Counted from the stretch's first letter, positions 1-8,864 are shown. The stretch: DNA of 44,988 nt from Cloacimonetes bacterium UBA6081 (GCA_002428685.1 DIXL01000116.1:7396-52383); one strand, 5' to 3'. The notes: generated from the letters alone by a model not told the origin. A program made the numbers and translations.

Positions 1-166
1 ATCTCCTGATTGCCACAAGCCGATCAGGAGATCGTCTTCCCTATGCTTGACATGACACTAGTGATGTGTCAAACTTAGTATGTCGCAAATAGTATTGGAG
101 TGGCGATCTCCTGATTGCCACAAGCCGATCAGGAGATCGTCTTCCCTATGCTTGACATGACACTAG
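1..166. repeat. 61-bp direct repeat, two copies, each with a hairpin
   Basis: Bases 1-61 and 106-166 are identical. Each copy begins with an inverted repeat (ATCTCCTGAT, a 12-nt loop, ATCAGGAGAT). In the second copy the stem extends to 12 bp (104-139). A related hairpin with the same loop length and a conserved CCAC(A/G)AGCC loop core lies at 21171-21204, so this is a dispersed family and not only a local duplication. The left copy may extend beyond the window. Nothing here looks coding. Confidence 0.85.
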
Positions 167-201
167 GATGAAAGCCCAAATCAAAATGGGAGCAAAAAAA
201 A

Positions 202-278
202 TGGTGGGTGATACTGGATTCGAACCAGTGACCTCTACGATGTGAACGTAGCGCTCTAACCAGCTGAGCTAATCACCC
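202..278 (-). tRNA. tRNA-Val (anticodon CAC)
   Basis: Read on the minus strand this folds as a complete 77-nt tRNA with encoded CCA. The acceptor stem is GGGTGAT/ATCACCC, the D arm contains AGCTCAGCTGGTTAGAGCG, the anticodon stem CTACG/CGTAG encloses loop TTCACAT (anticodon CAC, reading GUG), and the T arm carries GGTTCGAATCC. The acceptor sequence matches the usual bacterial tRNA-Val. It lies 23 nt downstream of a near-identical tRNA-Val(GAC) and probably shares its transcript. A run of T follows the CCA directly on the minus strand and may help termination. Confidence 0.96.
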
Positions 279-301
279 ACAAATGTGGACAGGGAAAAGG
301 A

Positions 302-378
<77 letters not shown>

Positions 379-386
379 ACTATGTT

Positions 387-417
387 GTCATATTTTTTTG
401 CATAGTTTTTTTGTCAA
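387..417 (-). promoter_or_regulatory. candidate promoter of the tRNA-Val pair
   Basis: On the minus strand a perfect -35 box TTGACA (412-417) is followed after 19 nt of A-rich DNA by TATGAC (387-392), a fair -10 box. The first tRNA begins about 8 nt further on. The spacer is longer than the ideal 17 nt, so the exact -10 hexamer is uncertain. Confidence 0.45.
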
Positions 418-562
418 GTGCGTTGTGAGTAATGAGAGAAGAAGGTAGCCAAAATAAAAAGATTAGGCGAATTATGTGTTTTTTAACATTTATGCCTGTT
501 TGGGAATAAAACTTGCTTTCAATTCGGGTGTATTAAGAAAGTAACAACATGCAGGAGGAACA

Positions 563-1549
563 ATGAAACGCATAGTGTTAATTCTAATTCTGCTCGCCAC
601 GCTTAGTTTGGCTTTGGCTAATGTCATGCCATCTTATGCTCTTAAGAAAGTATGGGTGGATGCCAATGGAGATTTGCAGGTAAAGTTTTTTGCTGAAACG
701 CTCTTTGGAAATGTAGGCATAGATTTGTTTGATGGCAGCGAACACTTTGTGGAGACAATTGATTTTGACAATCCCGCTAACTTTACAAAAGTATATCCAG
801 ACGCTGCAGTAAGCTCTACCTCAGGCAATATCACAGTTTCCAATAATTTGTGGACTTATGGCGTTGGCGATGTGGTTCATTGGGGAGCCGGTTTGGAAAA
901 CGACCTTAGTCCTTTAGCTTCCGGGGAATGCGCCATGCAGGTTCATCATCCGTTCTATTCGGATACCTCGGTGCTGTGGGTGAAAGAACTGGACTTGTAT
1001 ATGGATAGCAGCCATTGGCCTGAAACCCGCAGTAATCTTGAAGTTAGCATTGTGGATTGCTATGGCTCGCCAGTGGCCAATTATCCGGTTTTTATGTGGA
1101 GCGAGCAAATGCCCACTGCGGTTACAGATGTTAGCGGACATTATACCACTGAGGTTTTAAGCACCAAATTGCGCGTTTTGGTTAAGCATCCCCAAACTCA
1201 GGAAGCTGTGCTCGACACCACCTTTTTTGCCGAACCGCTGCAAATTTATACGTTTAATGTGCAGTTTCCGGAAACTGCTGTTAGTGACCTGGAGTATTTG
1301 GGCACCTTCAAGGTTTATCCATCAGTATTGCGGAATGCGGAAGATCTGCACCTCAGCTTTGATGGCAAGCTTGGCAGCGAAGCTAAGGTGGAACTCTATG
1401 ACCTGAAAGGCAGGATAATAGCCAGGCATAACTACAGCGGCACAGATTTTGCCTGGCAACTTCCCTATCTAACCAATGGAGTGTATTTTGTCAAGCTGGT
1501 GAACGGTAAACAAGACCTGGGAAGCCGTAAACTTATAATTCTGAAGTAA
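563..1549 (+). CDS. secreted protein with Por-type (T9SS) C-terminal sorting domain, paralogue 1
   Basis: A 328-aa protein. It has an N-terminal signal peptide (basic MKR, hydrophobic to about residue 19). The last 75 or so residues form a type-A type IX secretion tail: a YDLKGR(I/L) strand, then LPYLTNGVYFVKL, ending in a basic KLIILK. Such tails send proteins across the outer membrane in FCB bacteria and are removed on export. The middle has no fold I recognise, though VKHPQTQE and DTTFFAEP blocks are shared with the next two genes. The ATG is supported by AGGAGG at ideal spacing. It is the first of three head-to-tail paralogues with the same ribosome-binding site. The tail call is strong; the function of the body is unknown. 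Confidence 0.9.
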   Translation: MKRIVLILILLATLSLALANVMPSYALKKVWVDANGDLQVKFFAETLFGNVGIDLFDGSEHFVETIDFDNPANFTKVYPDAAVSSTSGNITVSNNLWTYGVGDVVHWGAGLENDLSPLASGECAMQVHHPFYSDTSVLWVKELDLYMDSSHWPETRSNLEVSIVDCYGSPVANYPVFMWSEQMPTAVTDVSGHYTTEVLSTKLRVLVKHPQTQEAVLDTTFFAEPLQIYTFNVQFPETAVSDLEYLGTFKVYPSVLRNAEDLHLSFDGKLGSEAKVELYDLKGRIIARHNYSGTDFAWQLPYLTNGVYFVKLVNGKQDLGSRKLIILK

Positions 1550-1583
1550 GACAACAACTAAATTACGCAATGCGGGAGGAACA

Positions 1584-2582
1584 ATGAAACGCACTTTGTT
1601 TATTCTTATTATGCTTGGCATTGTCAGCCTGGCAGTGGCAAATCCCCTACCCTCCATTTATGTGAATAAATTCTGGATAAACGGAGATGGAGACTTAACC
1701 TTAAAATTTTCCGATTTTATGAGCGAGCAAACAGCTTTGGTTGATCTGTATGATGGCACTAATCACTTCGTGAATACCATCGATTTTAGCAGTGTGCCAA
1801 ACCTCTTAGTGGTTTATCCTGAGGCCGCCGTAAGTGCTTTGCAAGGTTACTTTATGGTAACAATCAACCAAATGACAGACTCGATTGAAGAAGTTCATTG
1901 GGGCTCTGAGCTGACCAACGACATAAGTTCTTTGGCAACAGGTGAATGCGGAATGCAGGCTTATGTGTCTGATGGATTTGATAGCACTGTAGTCAGATGG
2001 GTGAAGGAACTGGATCTTTATCCCAACAGTCAATGGTGGCCTGTGGCGCATAGCAATATTGATGTAAGCGTTGTTGACACCTTTGGTAACCCTATTGCAG
2101 ATTATCCCGTTTATGTCTGGTTTGAGATCGTCCCCTGGGATTACACTAACGAAACCGGACACATGCTGGGGGAAGTTTTCAGCAGCAAACTGCATATAGT
2201 AGTAAAGCACCCGCAAACCCAGGAGGCTTTTTGCGACACCACCTTCTTTAGCGAACCGGGGCAAACGTATAGCATCAATGCGCAGTTCAACGATTCTGAG
2301 GCAAATGATTTGCTAACCCCGGGAATAAGAGGAAACTTACACATCTATCCTAATGTCTTGCGGCGCAATGAGCAAAGCTTGCATCTGAGCTATGACGGCA
2401 AATTGCAAGCCAATAGCAGGGCAGAGCTTTTTGATCTAAAAGGCAGATTGGTGGCCAGGCAGGATTTTATAGATTCCGGCATGGATTGGCAACTGCCAAA
2501 ACTAACCAGCGGGGTGTATTTTGTGCACTTAGTTAGCGGAAAACACAGCTTGGGTAGCAGTAAACTGATTATCCTGAAATGA
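1584..2582 (+). CDS. secreted protein with Por-type (T9SS) C-terminal sorting domain, paralogue 2
   Basis: A 332-aa paralogue of the preceding gene, 34 nt downstream and probably co-transcribed. It has the same plan: signal peptide (MKR plus hydrophobic stretch to about residue 19), a shared body with a WVKELDLYPNS block near residue 140, a VKHPQTQEAFCDTTFFSEP block near 210, and a type-A sorting tail (FDLKGRLVARQ, LTSGVYFVHL, KLIILK). The start follows GGGAGG. The body resembles no enzyme I recognise; a cell-surface role follows from the export tail. Divergence from its neighbours is spread along the whole length, as expected from old tandem duplication and not a recent copy. Confidence 0.9.
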   Translation: MKRTLFILIMLGIVSLAVANPLPSIYVNKFWINGDGDLTLKFSDFMSEQTALVDLYDGTNHFVNTIDFSSVPNLLVVYPEAAVSALQGYFMVTINQMTDSIEEVHWGSELTNDISSLATGECGMQAYVSDGFDSTVVRWVKELDLYPNSQWWPVAHSNIDVSVVDTFGNPIADYPVYVWFEIVPWDYTNETGHMLGEVFSSKLHIVVKHPQTQEAFCDTTFFSEPGQTYSINAQFNDSEANDLLTPGIRGNLHIYPNVLRRNEQSLHLSYDGKLQANSRAELFDLKGRLVARQDFIDSGMDWQLPKLTSGVYFVHLVSGKHSLGSSKLIILK

Positions 2583-2627
2583 AGCCAATAAATACGATAA
2601 TCTTGAAAGATAGCTAAGGGAGGAACA

Positions 2628-3632
2628 ATGAAACGTTTATTATTGGCAGTAATGCTGGTACTTATAGTTGCCACGGCGATGGGCAACCCGCTGCCCATAA
2701 TATTTGTCAGCAAGTTCTGGTTTGATGCAAATAATGTGTTGCAGCTTAAGTTTTCTCATTTTGCCCCAAACATCGATGCTGCCAGTATAGATTTTTTTGA
2801 CGGCAGCAATCATATCATTCGCGAAATCGATTTTAGTGTGCCGGCAAACCTGATTCAGAGCTATCCCGAGGCAGCGGTTACGCCTCAACAGGGTTATTTT
2901 ATGCTTGCTTGGGGCGATACTATTTGGGAACAAGAGACCGCAAGCTGGGGGCCAAGCCTGACCAATGACCTCAGTTCCATCTCTGCTGAAGAATGCGGAA
3001 TGCAGGTGTATGTGTCGGAAGGGGTTGAATACACTACAAAGAGATGGGCGAAAGAGCTGAAGATTTATCCCGATAGCGAAATGTATCCGGTTACGCATAG
3101 CACCCTGGATCTGGCGTGTTTTGATTTCAGCGGTGCACCCATGGAAGATATTCCATTTTGGATGTGGTATTTCTATATTCCCTACGGCTATACCGGAGTG
3201 GACGGGCACTACAACCAGGATATTTACTGCATGAAACTGAATATAAAAGTGAAACATCCCGCCACTCAGGAAGTAGTATGCGACTCCACCTTTTTTGCCG
3301 AACCTAACCAAACCTATCCGGTGAATGTGCATTTTCACCATGTGGGAATTAGCGACCCCACTACGCAAGTGGTTCCGGCCAAGCTGATTGTGGCACCTTC
3401 GGTTTTGCGGCTGAGTCAGGGCTGCACTGTTACATTGGATTATGCAGGCAAGCTATCCGGCCAGACCAATGCTGAAATATACGATTTGAAGGGCAGATTG
3501 GTAGCCAAAACAGCTTACACAGCAAGTGGCATGGATTGGCAACTGCCTCCCATGGCCAGCGGGGTATATTTTATCAATTTGAATTGCAGTGGCCAGTCGT
3601 TGAGCAAAGCCAAGCTGATTGTATTAAAGTGA
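2628..3632 (+). CDS. secreted protein with Por-type (T9SS) C-terminal sorting domain, paralogue 3
   Basis: The third paralogue, 334 aa, 45 nt after the second, with the same GGGAGGAACA leader before ATG. It has a signal peptide to about residue 19, the shared body (RWAKELKIYPDSEMYPV, VKHPATQEVVCDSTFFAEP) and a type-A sorting tail (YDLKGRLVAK, MASGVYFINL, KLIVLK). It carries more cysteines than the other two. Its stop codon overlaps the GTG start of the next gene, so translation of the two is probably coupled. Function unknown; surface or extracellular location inferred from the tail. Confidence 0.9.
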   Translation: MKRLLLAVMLVLIVATAMGNPLPIIFVSKFWFDANNVLQLKFSHFAPNIDAASIDFFDGSNHIIREIDFSVPANLIQSYPEAAVTPQQGYFMLAWGDTIWEQETASWGPSLTNDLSSISAEECGMQVYVSEGVEYTTKRWAKELKIYPDSEMYPVTHSTLDLACFDFSGAPMEDIPFWMWYFYIPYGYTGVDGHYNQDIYCMKLNIKVKHPATQEVVCDSTFFAEPNQTYPVNVHFHHVGISDPTTQVVPAKLIVAPSVLRLSQGCTVTLDYAGKLSGQTNAEIYDLKGRLVAKTAYTASGMDWQLPPMASGVYFINLNCSGQSLSKAKLIVLK

Positions 3633-4177
3633 AGTATCTGCTTCTGATTGCGCTTTGCGTGCTAAGCTCGCTGCTAGTGGGGCTTAGCTTTGAAGCAGAG
3701 GAATTGCAATTCACCCTGTCCAAGGGCGAATGGGAAATGGATGGTCTGTTTCACTTTGCCAATTACAGAGAGATAGAGGTTTCGCAAGCGATATACTTTC
3801 CTATTCCATCCGACAGCCTCAGCTTACAGCCTGCGTTGCTGGCCCTGGAAGTGATAGACGCAAGCGAAGCAAGCTGCCAATTGATTCAGCAGACCAAGGG
3901 TGGGATCTCTTTTATGCTAAGCATGCCGGAAAAGTCTTTTTGCACTTTAAGGATCGCTTATCGGCAGAGCTTACTTGGAAATAAGGCCAAATATATCATC
4001 ACTACTGCAAATTCCTGGGGAAAACCGCTGAGCTATGCCAGCTATAAACTAATTGTGGGTAGCGAAACAACCATCAGCAAGCTCCCTTTTGCAGAGCAGA
4101 AAATAACCACAGAAGGCTATTTATGGGAGTTTTATGAGTTTAGCCCGCAGCATGAGTTTGAGGTGGAGTTTAATTAG
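3629..4177 (+). CDS. small secreted protein of unknown function
   Basis: A 182-aa protein beginning at GTG 3629, which overlaps the TGA of the upstream gene (GTGA). The open frame extends upstream to 3536, but those codons lie inside the previous gene. Starting at GTG puts a clean signal peptide (VKYLLLIALCVLSSLL) at the N terminus. The mature part is rich in predicted beta strand, with alternating hydrophobic residues and many S/T/E, and has no sorting tail of its own. I do not recognise a family. Coupling to three Por-tailed paralogues suggests it acts with them at the cell surface, which is inference only. Confidence 0.75.
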   Translation: MKYLLLIALCVLSSLLVGLSFEAEELQFTLSKGEWEMDGLFHFANYREIEVSQAIYFPIPSDSLSLQPALLALEVIDASEASCQLIQQTKGGISFMLSMPEKSFCTLRIAYRQSLLGNKAKYIITTANSWGKPLSYASYKLIVGSETTISKLPFAEQKITTEGYLWEFYEFSPQHEFEVEFN

Positions 4178-4447
4178 TGCTGGAGTGCTGGAGTGTTTGA
4201 GACAGGTGTCGTGTGTGGAGTGTTTGAGACAGGTGTCGTGTGTAGTCCTTTCAGCCGGAGTGTTTGAGACAGGTGTCGTGTGTAGTCCTTTCAGCCTTGA
4301 AATTGGGAGATAGCTTTAAAATTGGGTTTGGCTGAAACGACTCCACTCTTTCTTTTATCTCACTGCTTAAGCTCTCCCCTGCGAAGTTCTCCCTTGCGAA
4401 GCTCTCCCCTGCGAAGCTCTCCCCTACCAAAATTTCACAGAAACTAT
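4178..4447. repeat. repeat-filled gap: 40-bp duplication, 67-nt hairpin element, 15-bp array
   Basis: A unit beginning GGAGTGTTTGAGACAGGTGT occurs at 4190, 4217 and 4257. The last two copies are part of an exact 40-bp tandem duplication (4217-4256 and 4257-4296) that ends in the hairpin arm GTGTAGTCCTTTCAGCC. The second arm begins the complete 67-nt inverted-repeat element. After it, about 4364-4426 holds an irregular 15-bp array (GCTCTCCCCTGCGAA with variants). A minus-strand open frame over this array encodes only repeats of GESFA and is unlikely to be a gene. Confidence 0.85.
4280..4346 (-). repeat. 67-nt inverted-repeat element, type 1, copy A
   Basis: Arms GTGTAGTCCTTTCAGCC (4280-4296) and GGCTGAAACGACTCCAC (4330-4346) enclose a 33-nt spacer. 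They pair over 17 positions except for two mismatches (G-A and G-G). This copy is the reverse complement of the element at 8980-9046, and the spacers of the two are clearly related. No coding potential. Confidence 0.9.
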
Positions 4448-4476
4448 TTGACACATATCACCTATTTGGATTAGCT
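4448..4476 (+). promoter_or_regulatory. candidate sigma-70 promoter of ackA
   Basis: TTGACA at 4448-4453 is followed after exactly 17 nt by TTAGCT at 4471-4476, a weak but acceptable -10 box. The ackA start lies 32 nt further on, behind an AGAGGAA ribosome-binding site. Confidence 0.5.
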
Positions 4477-4508
4477 GCAACAAAAAAGAAATAAACCCCA
4501 GAGGAATA

Positions 4509-5714
4509 ATGAAGATTTTAGTGCTCAATTGTGGAAGTTCGTCCATAAAGTATCAACTTATAGATATGGAAACAAAGGAGTTAATGGCCGAAGGCATTGC
4601 CGAAAAAATTGGCGAAGACATAGCTCTTTTTACCTATAAAAGCATTAAATTCACCAAGAAAAAGCGTGAGATGGTAATAGATAACCATGAGCAGGGCTTG
4701 CAGTTAATCTTGGAAGCTTTGGTTGATCCCACCAATGGTGTTTTACACAGCCTGGAAGAAATTGACGGGGTTGGTCATCGCCTGGTGCATGCAGGCGAAT
4801 ACTATTCCGATGCTGTAATGGTTACCGACCATGTAATTGATGTGATGCGGGAGTGCATTTCGCTGGCACCGCTGCACAATCCTGCCAACTTGAAGGGAAT
4901 TGAAGCAGTGCTTGCCAGTATGCCAAATTGCCCTCAATGTGGGTTGTTTGACACAGCTTATCATCAAACCATGCCAGCAATGGCATATCTTTATCCCTTG
5001 CCTTTGGATTTTTACACCACCCATAAGATTCGCCGCTATGGATTTCATGGCACCAGCCACAAGTATGTAAGCCTGAAAGCTGCGGAGTTTTTGGGACTTG
5101 ATATTGGCAAACTGAAAATTATTTCCTGTCATCTGGGTAATGGAGCTTCCATCACAGCCATCAAAAATGGTAAATCTATCGACACTTCAATGGGTTTAAC
5201 CCCTTTGGAAGGACTAATGATGGGCACCCGCTGTGGTGATATTGATCCGGCTATTCCAATTCATATGCAGCAGCAGCTTGGCATGAGTGTGGACGAAGTT
5301 AACAGCATCTTGAATAAAAAAAGTGGGATGCTTGGACTTAGCCACATCTCTAACGACATGCGAGAGATTGAAGAAGAAATTTTGGTTCGCAACAACCCCA
5401 AGGCTATCATAGCTCACGACGTATATTGTTATCGTATAAAGAAATATATCGGCGCTTATTTTGCTGCGCTCAATGGTCTGGATGTTTTAATTTTTACTGG
5501 GGGAGTGGGAGAAAGAATGCCCATTCTACGCGAACAAGTGTGCCGGGATATGGATTCCATAGGGATAAAACTGAATGTTGAAGAAAACTCCAAGTTTACC
5601 GATGACATCCAATTACTCAGCACTCCTGATTCGAAAGTAACTGTTCTAAAAATTCCAACCAACGAAGAACTTATGATTGCTCTGGAAACGGAGCACTTAC
5701 TTAAGCAGGTGTGA
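4509..5714 (+). CDS. ackA: acetate kinase
   Basis: Acetate kinase (EC 2.7.2.1) converts acetyl phosphate and ADP to acetate and ATP, the final energy-yielding step of many fermentations. The 401-aa length is normal for the family. The N terminus LVLNCGSSSIKY is the first family signature, GYGFHGTSHKYV-type sequence (here RRYGFHGTSHKYVS) near residue 180 the second, and the LSCHLGNGASI-like and GMGTRCGDIDP-like stretches (here MMGTRCGDIDP) line the active site. The ATG follows AGAGGAA. No phosphotransacetylase gene is adjacent. The stop overlaps the start of a hybrid sensor kinase, an unusual partner, so the two proteins should be made together. Confidence 0.97.
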   Translation: MKILVLNCGSSSIKYQLIDMETKELMAEGIAEKIGEDIALFTYKSIKFTKKKREMVIDNHEQGLQLILEALVDPTNGVLHSLEEIDGVGHRLVHAGEYYSDAVMVTDHVIDVMRECISLAPLHNPANLKGIEAVLASMPNCPQCGLFDTAYHQTMPAMAYLYPLPLDFYTTHKIRRYGFHGTSHKYVSLKAAEFLGLDIGKLKIISCHLGNGASITAIKNGKSIDTSMGLTPLEGLMMGTRCGDIDPAIPIHMQQQLGMSVDEVNSILNKKSGMLGLSHISNDMREIEEEILVRNNPKAIIAHDVYCYRIKKYIGAYFAALNGLDVLIFTGGVGERMPILREQVCRDMDSIGIKLNVEENSKFTDDIQLLSTPDSKVTVLKIPTNEELMIALETEHLLKQV

Positions 5715-8629
5715 TGAATTCAATGAATCAAACCTTTTACCGGATGCTGTTTGACCAATCGCCTGTTTCATTATGGGTAGAGGACTTCACCAGTATTTTA
5801 GAAAGTGTCCAGTCTCTGAAAGCTCTGGGAATAACTGACCTACGAGCTTACTTTCAAACCTATCCCGACAAGCTGATTGAAGTGGTAAGCAGCCTAAAAG
5901 TTGTGGACGTAAACAATACTACCCTATGGCTTTACAAAGCCAAAACCAAACAAGAACTGTTTGATAACTTACAATTGGTCTTCAAGAATGAAGCTATGGA
6001 CACTATCTTAGAGTCTGTGGTCGCTTTAAGTGAGGACCGTAAATACTTTGACGGACAATGCATAAACTATGATCTGCACGGAAACAAGCTGCACTTCAAT
6101 ATCTCGTGGAGCATCCCCGGTGGAGAAAAGCGCGATTATGAAAATGTAATTGTGGCCATGCAGGACATGACCAAGCTGTCACTGATCCGCAGTGAACTGG
6201 AAGAACGAGAAGCTCTTTTCCGTTGTATCTTTGAGCAAGCTTCCGAAGGAATGATGCTGATGGATGCCAATGCCAAGATTATCTTGGTTAATCAAGCCAT
6301 GGAACACCACATGGAAGCATCTGCCAAAAGCATGGTGGGTAAACACTTATGGGGTGTTTATGCCGCATTTGACAAAAGAGTGCGCATGGAAAAAGAGCCA
6401 AAAATGAACCGGGAAAAAATCCTGGAAGTACTATCCGATCCGGCTAAAGCACAAAGAACCGATGAATACAGCTTTTTGGATAATAAACATAAACTACATG
6501 CACATAAACAAACCCTGCTACCCATCCTTACTGCCAAAGAACACCTCTATGCCGTAATATTAACCGATTTGACTCCTGTTTACCGCTCGGAAGTGGTTAC
6601 CACTATTTTGCATAAAATAAGCCATGCGGTAAACATTGAAGTATCACTGGATGATCTGTTTCAAACCATACACGAATCTTTGGGAAGGGTAATTGATGTA
6701 ACCAATTTCTATATTGCTCTGTATGACTCTAAAAGCAACCTTATAACCTTCCCCTATCTGGTGGATGAAATGAATGAGGATAGCTCTCCGATTGTTGCGG
6801 ATGACAACCAATCGCTAACCGCACAAATCATCAGCGAAGAGCGCACTTTATTGTTAGATTTTGAGGCGGTAAAAGCCAGAACCTTGTCCCGTGGTTTTAT
6901 GGGCTACGAATGCAAGAACTTTTTGGGAGTGCCGTTAATCCTTTCCAGCAAAGTTATCGGGGCCTTGGTTGTGCAGTCTTACAGTAAATCTGATCTATAC
7001 GACGAAGAAGACAAGCTGCTGCTGGAATCCGTTTCAGAGCAAATTGCCTTTGCCTTGCATAAAAAGCAGACAGATGAAAATTTGAATGTGTTGATTCAGG
7101 CAATTGAACAGGCTGGAGAAGGCATTGTGATCTTCTCTCCCGAAGGTATTATTCAATATGTAAATACCATCTTTGAGAAAATAACCTCCTACAGGAGGAT
7201 AGAACTTCTGGACAAGCCTTTTGAATACCTGCCGTTTGAACCTACCAGCCGCATGGAGATTAAACAATCCTGGCTGCGGGTGCGTTCTTCACAGCCTTGG
7301 CGTGGTAAAATTGACATGATCCGCAAAGATGGTCCCAAAATAACTTTGGACATGGTTGTAAAACCTGTTATTGATAACGAAGGACGCCTGTCCAGCATCA
7401 TAGCCAGTTGTAAAGATGTAACCTTTGAAATTCTGCGGGAGGAACAGCTTAAACGCACTCAACGGCTGGAAGCTATAGGCCGTTTAACAGGTGGAATAGC
7501 GCATGACTTTAACAATATCCTTAGTGCTATTATAGGTTACACAGAACTTGCCGGCGACGATTTGAATCCAGAATCCGACTCCGCCATGAATTTGGTGGAA
7601 GTGCTAAAATCTGCCACCCGCGCCAAAGAAATGATCAGCCACCTAATTTCTTTCTCACGTCAGGAAGAATCCAAGACTGAAGTAATAGAATTGGTGGATC
7701 ACGTAAAGGAATCAGTCCGGTTCCTGCGCTCATATTTGCCACGATCCATCAAGATTAAAGAACGCTATGATGCAGAAAAAAGCACCGTTATTGCTGTGCC
7801 GGGACAGATACACCAAATTGTGATAAACTTTGGCACAAACGCCATGCATGCGCTACACCGGGATGGAGCATTAATTGAGATTGCGGTGGAATCAGTCTCA
7901 TTCCGCAGTCAGGACATGCAGGCATTCCCCGAACTGGAACAATGCCAATACCTAAAGATTTCCGTTAGTGATAATGGCACAGGTATAGACCCCAGCATTG
8001 TAGATCACATTTTTGATCCCTATTTTACTACCAAAAGTGCCAGTGAAGGCACCGGGCTTGGTTTATCCATTGTGCATAGCATTGTGCAGGCACATCATGG
8101 TGCCATACGCGTAAACAGCGAAATTGGGTTGGGAACCACATTTACGGTTTATCTGCCTCAATATACGCCCGATAAATGGCATCAGGGAGTGCCGGATGTA
8201 GCCGAAGACATTGATAGCACCGGCACGGAAAACATCATGTTTGTGGATGACGAACCCAGCCTGGTAAATGTTTTCCGCCAGGGTATGATGCGCATGGGCT
8301 ACAAGGTGGAAGGTTTTACCGATCCCCGCAAGGCACACGAGCATTTTGCCAAGAACCCCCAGAAAGTAGATATCGTGGTAACCGACACCACCATGCCATA
8401 TATGAATGGAGTTGATCTGGCTGGCAAACTGATGGGCATACGTCCCGACATCCCAATTATCATCTGCACGGGATTTACCACCCTGATTTCGGTGGAAGAT
8501 GCACGTAAAAAGGGCATTAGCGACTTTATGATGAAACCCTTTAAAATAAAGGATATCGCCGTGCGGATCCGTGAATTGTTAGATGAAAAAGCTGGAGCAG
8601 CCCATGCGCCTGGACCTGTTGCTGAATAA
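5714..8629 (+). CDS. cytoplasmic hybrid histidine kinase (PAS-PAS-GAF-PAS-HisKA-HATPase-REC)
   Basis: About 971 aa from ATG 5714, which overlaps the ackA stop (TGATG); GTG 5711 is an alternative. There is no signal peptide or membrane segment, so it senses inside the cell. Domains in order: a PAS-like region to about 150, PAS about 155-280, GAF about 300-455, PAS about 460-580, a HisKA domain with GGIAHDFNNIL (phospho-accepting His about 597), a HATPase_c domain with N box (NFGTNAMHAL) and G boxes (DNGTGID, GTGLGLSIV), and a C-terminal receiver with acidic pair DDE and phospho-acceptor Asp about 891 in VVTDTTMP, then the conserved Lys in MKPF. There is no DNA-binding output, so the phosphate probably passes to a separate protein. 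The ligand is unknown. Confidence 0.93.
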   Translation: MNSMNQTFYRMLFDQSPVSLWVEDFTSILESVQSLKALGITDLRAYFQTYPDKLIEVVSSLKVVDVNNTTLWLYKAKTKQELFDNLQLVFKNEAMDTILESVVALSEDRKYFDGQCINYDLHGNKLHFNISWSIPGGEKRDYENVIVAMQDMTKLSLIRSELEEREALFRCIFEQASEGMMLMDANAKIILVNQAMEHHMEASAKSMVGKHLWGVYAAFDKRVRMEKEPKMNREKILEVLSDPAKAQRTDEYSFLDNKHKLHAHKQTLLPILTAKEHLYAVILTDLTPVYRSEVVTTILHKISHAVNIEVSLDDLFQTIHESLGRVIDVTNFYIALYDSKSNLITFPYLVDEMNEDSSPIVADDNQSLTAQIISEERTLLLDFEAVKARTLSRGFMGYECKNFLGVPLILSSKVIGALVVQSYSKSDLYDEEDKLLLESVSEQIAFALHKKQTDENLNVLIQAIEQAGEGIVIFSPEGIIQYVNTIFEKITSYRRIELLDKPFEYLPFEPTSRMEIKQSWLRVRSSQPWRGKIDMIRKDGPKITLDMVVKPVIDNEGRLSSIIASCKDVTFEILREEQLKRTQRLEAIGRLTGGIAHDFNNILSAIIGYTELAGDDLNPESDSAMNLVEVLKSATRAKEMISHLISFSRQEESKTEVIELVDHVKESVRFLRSYLPRSIKIKERYDAEKSTVIAVPGQIHQIVINFGTNAMHALHRDGALIEIAVESVSFRSQDMQAFPELEQCQYLKISVSDNGTGIDPSIVDHIFDPYFTTKSASEGTGLGLSIVHSIVQAHHGAIRVNSEIGLGTTFTVYLPQYTPDKWHQGVPDVAEDIDSTGTENIMFVDDEPSLVNVFRQGMMRMGYKVEGFTDPRKAHEHFAKNPQKVDIVVTDTTMPYMNGVDLAGKLMGIRPDIPIIICTGFTTLISVEDARKKGISDFMMKPFKIKDIAVRIRELLDEKAGAAHAPGPVAE

Positions 8630-8864
8630 GCTTTGCCTTACCAAAACCCGCTCTATTGCCAAAAATGCCTGCGATAAAAACCTTGTGTTCATAGGGGGCA
8701 AACCTGCCAAAGCCTCTTCCATTGTAAAGGAGGGGGATATCATTATCTTCCGCCTTTACAATGCCGAACACGAAATTAAAATTACTAAGCTCCCCACCGG
8801 TAATGTTGCCAAAAAAGACGCTACAGAGTTTTACCAATTGCTGCGCAGGGAAGAACTGGAGTAG
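8604..8864 (+). CDS. S4-domain RNA-binding protein, Hsp15-like
   Basis: An 86-aa S4 RNA-binding protein. The N terminus MRLDLLLNKLCLTKTRS is the typical opening of the S4 fold, followed by A..AC....V.I.GK.AK.S..V..GD.I, as in Hsp15 and related proteins that bind ribosomal RNA. The frame is open from ATG 8583, but ATG 8604 is preferred: GGAG sits 6 nt before it, and S4 proteins normally start at this residue. Even so, it overlaps the 3' end of the kinase gene by 26 nt, which suggests translational coupling. The E. coli homologue binds stalled 50S subunits; whether this one does is unknown. Confidence 0.85.
   Translation: MRLDLLLNKLCLTKTRSIAKNACDKNLVFIGGKPAKASSIVKEGDIIIFRLYNAEHEIKITKLPTGNVAKKDATEFYQLLRREELE

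Noticed and set aside
1806..2264. 152-aa minus-strand frame inside the second Por-tailed gene
   Set aside because: It is antisense to a clear coding gene and shows no protein features of its own.
4251..4454. Minus-strand 67-aa protein
   Set aside because: It is the translation of the 15-bp repeat array (repeated GESFA) and the hairpin, with no start signal.
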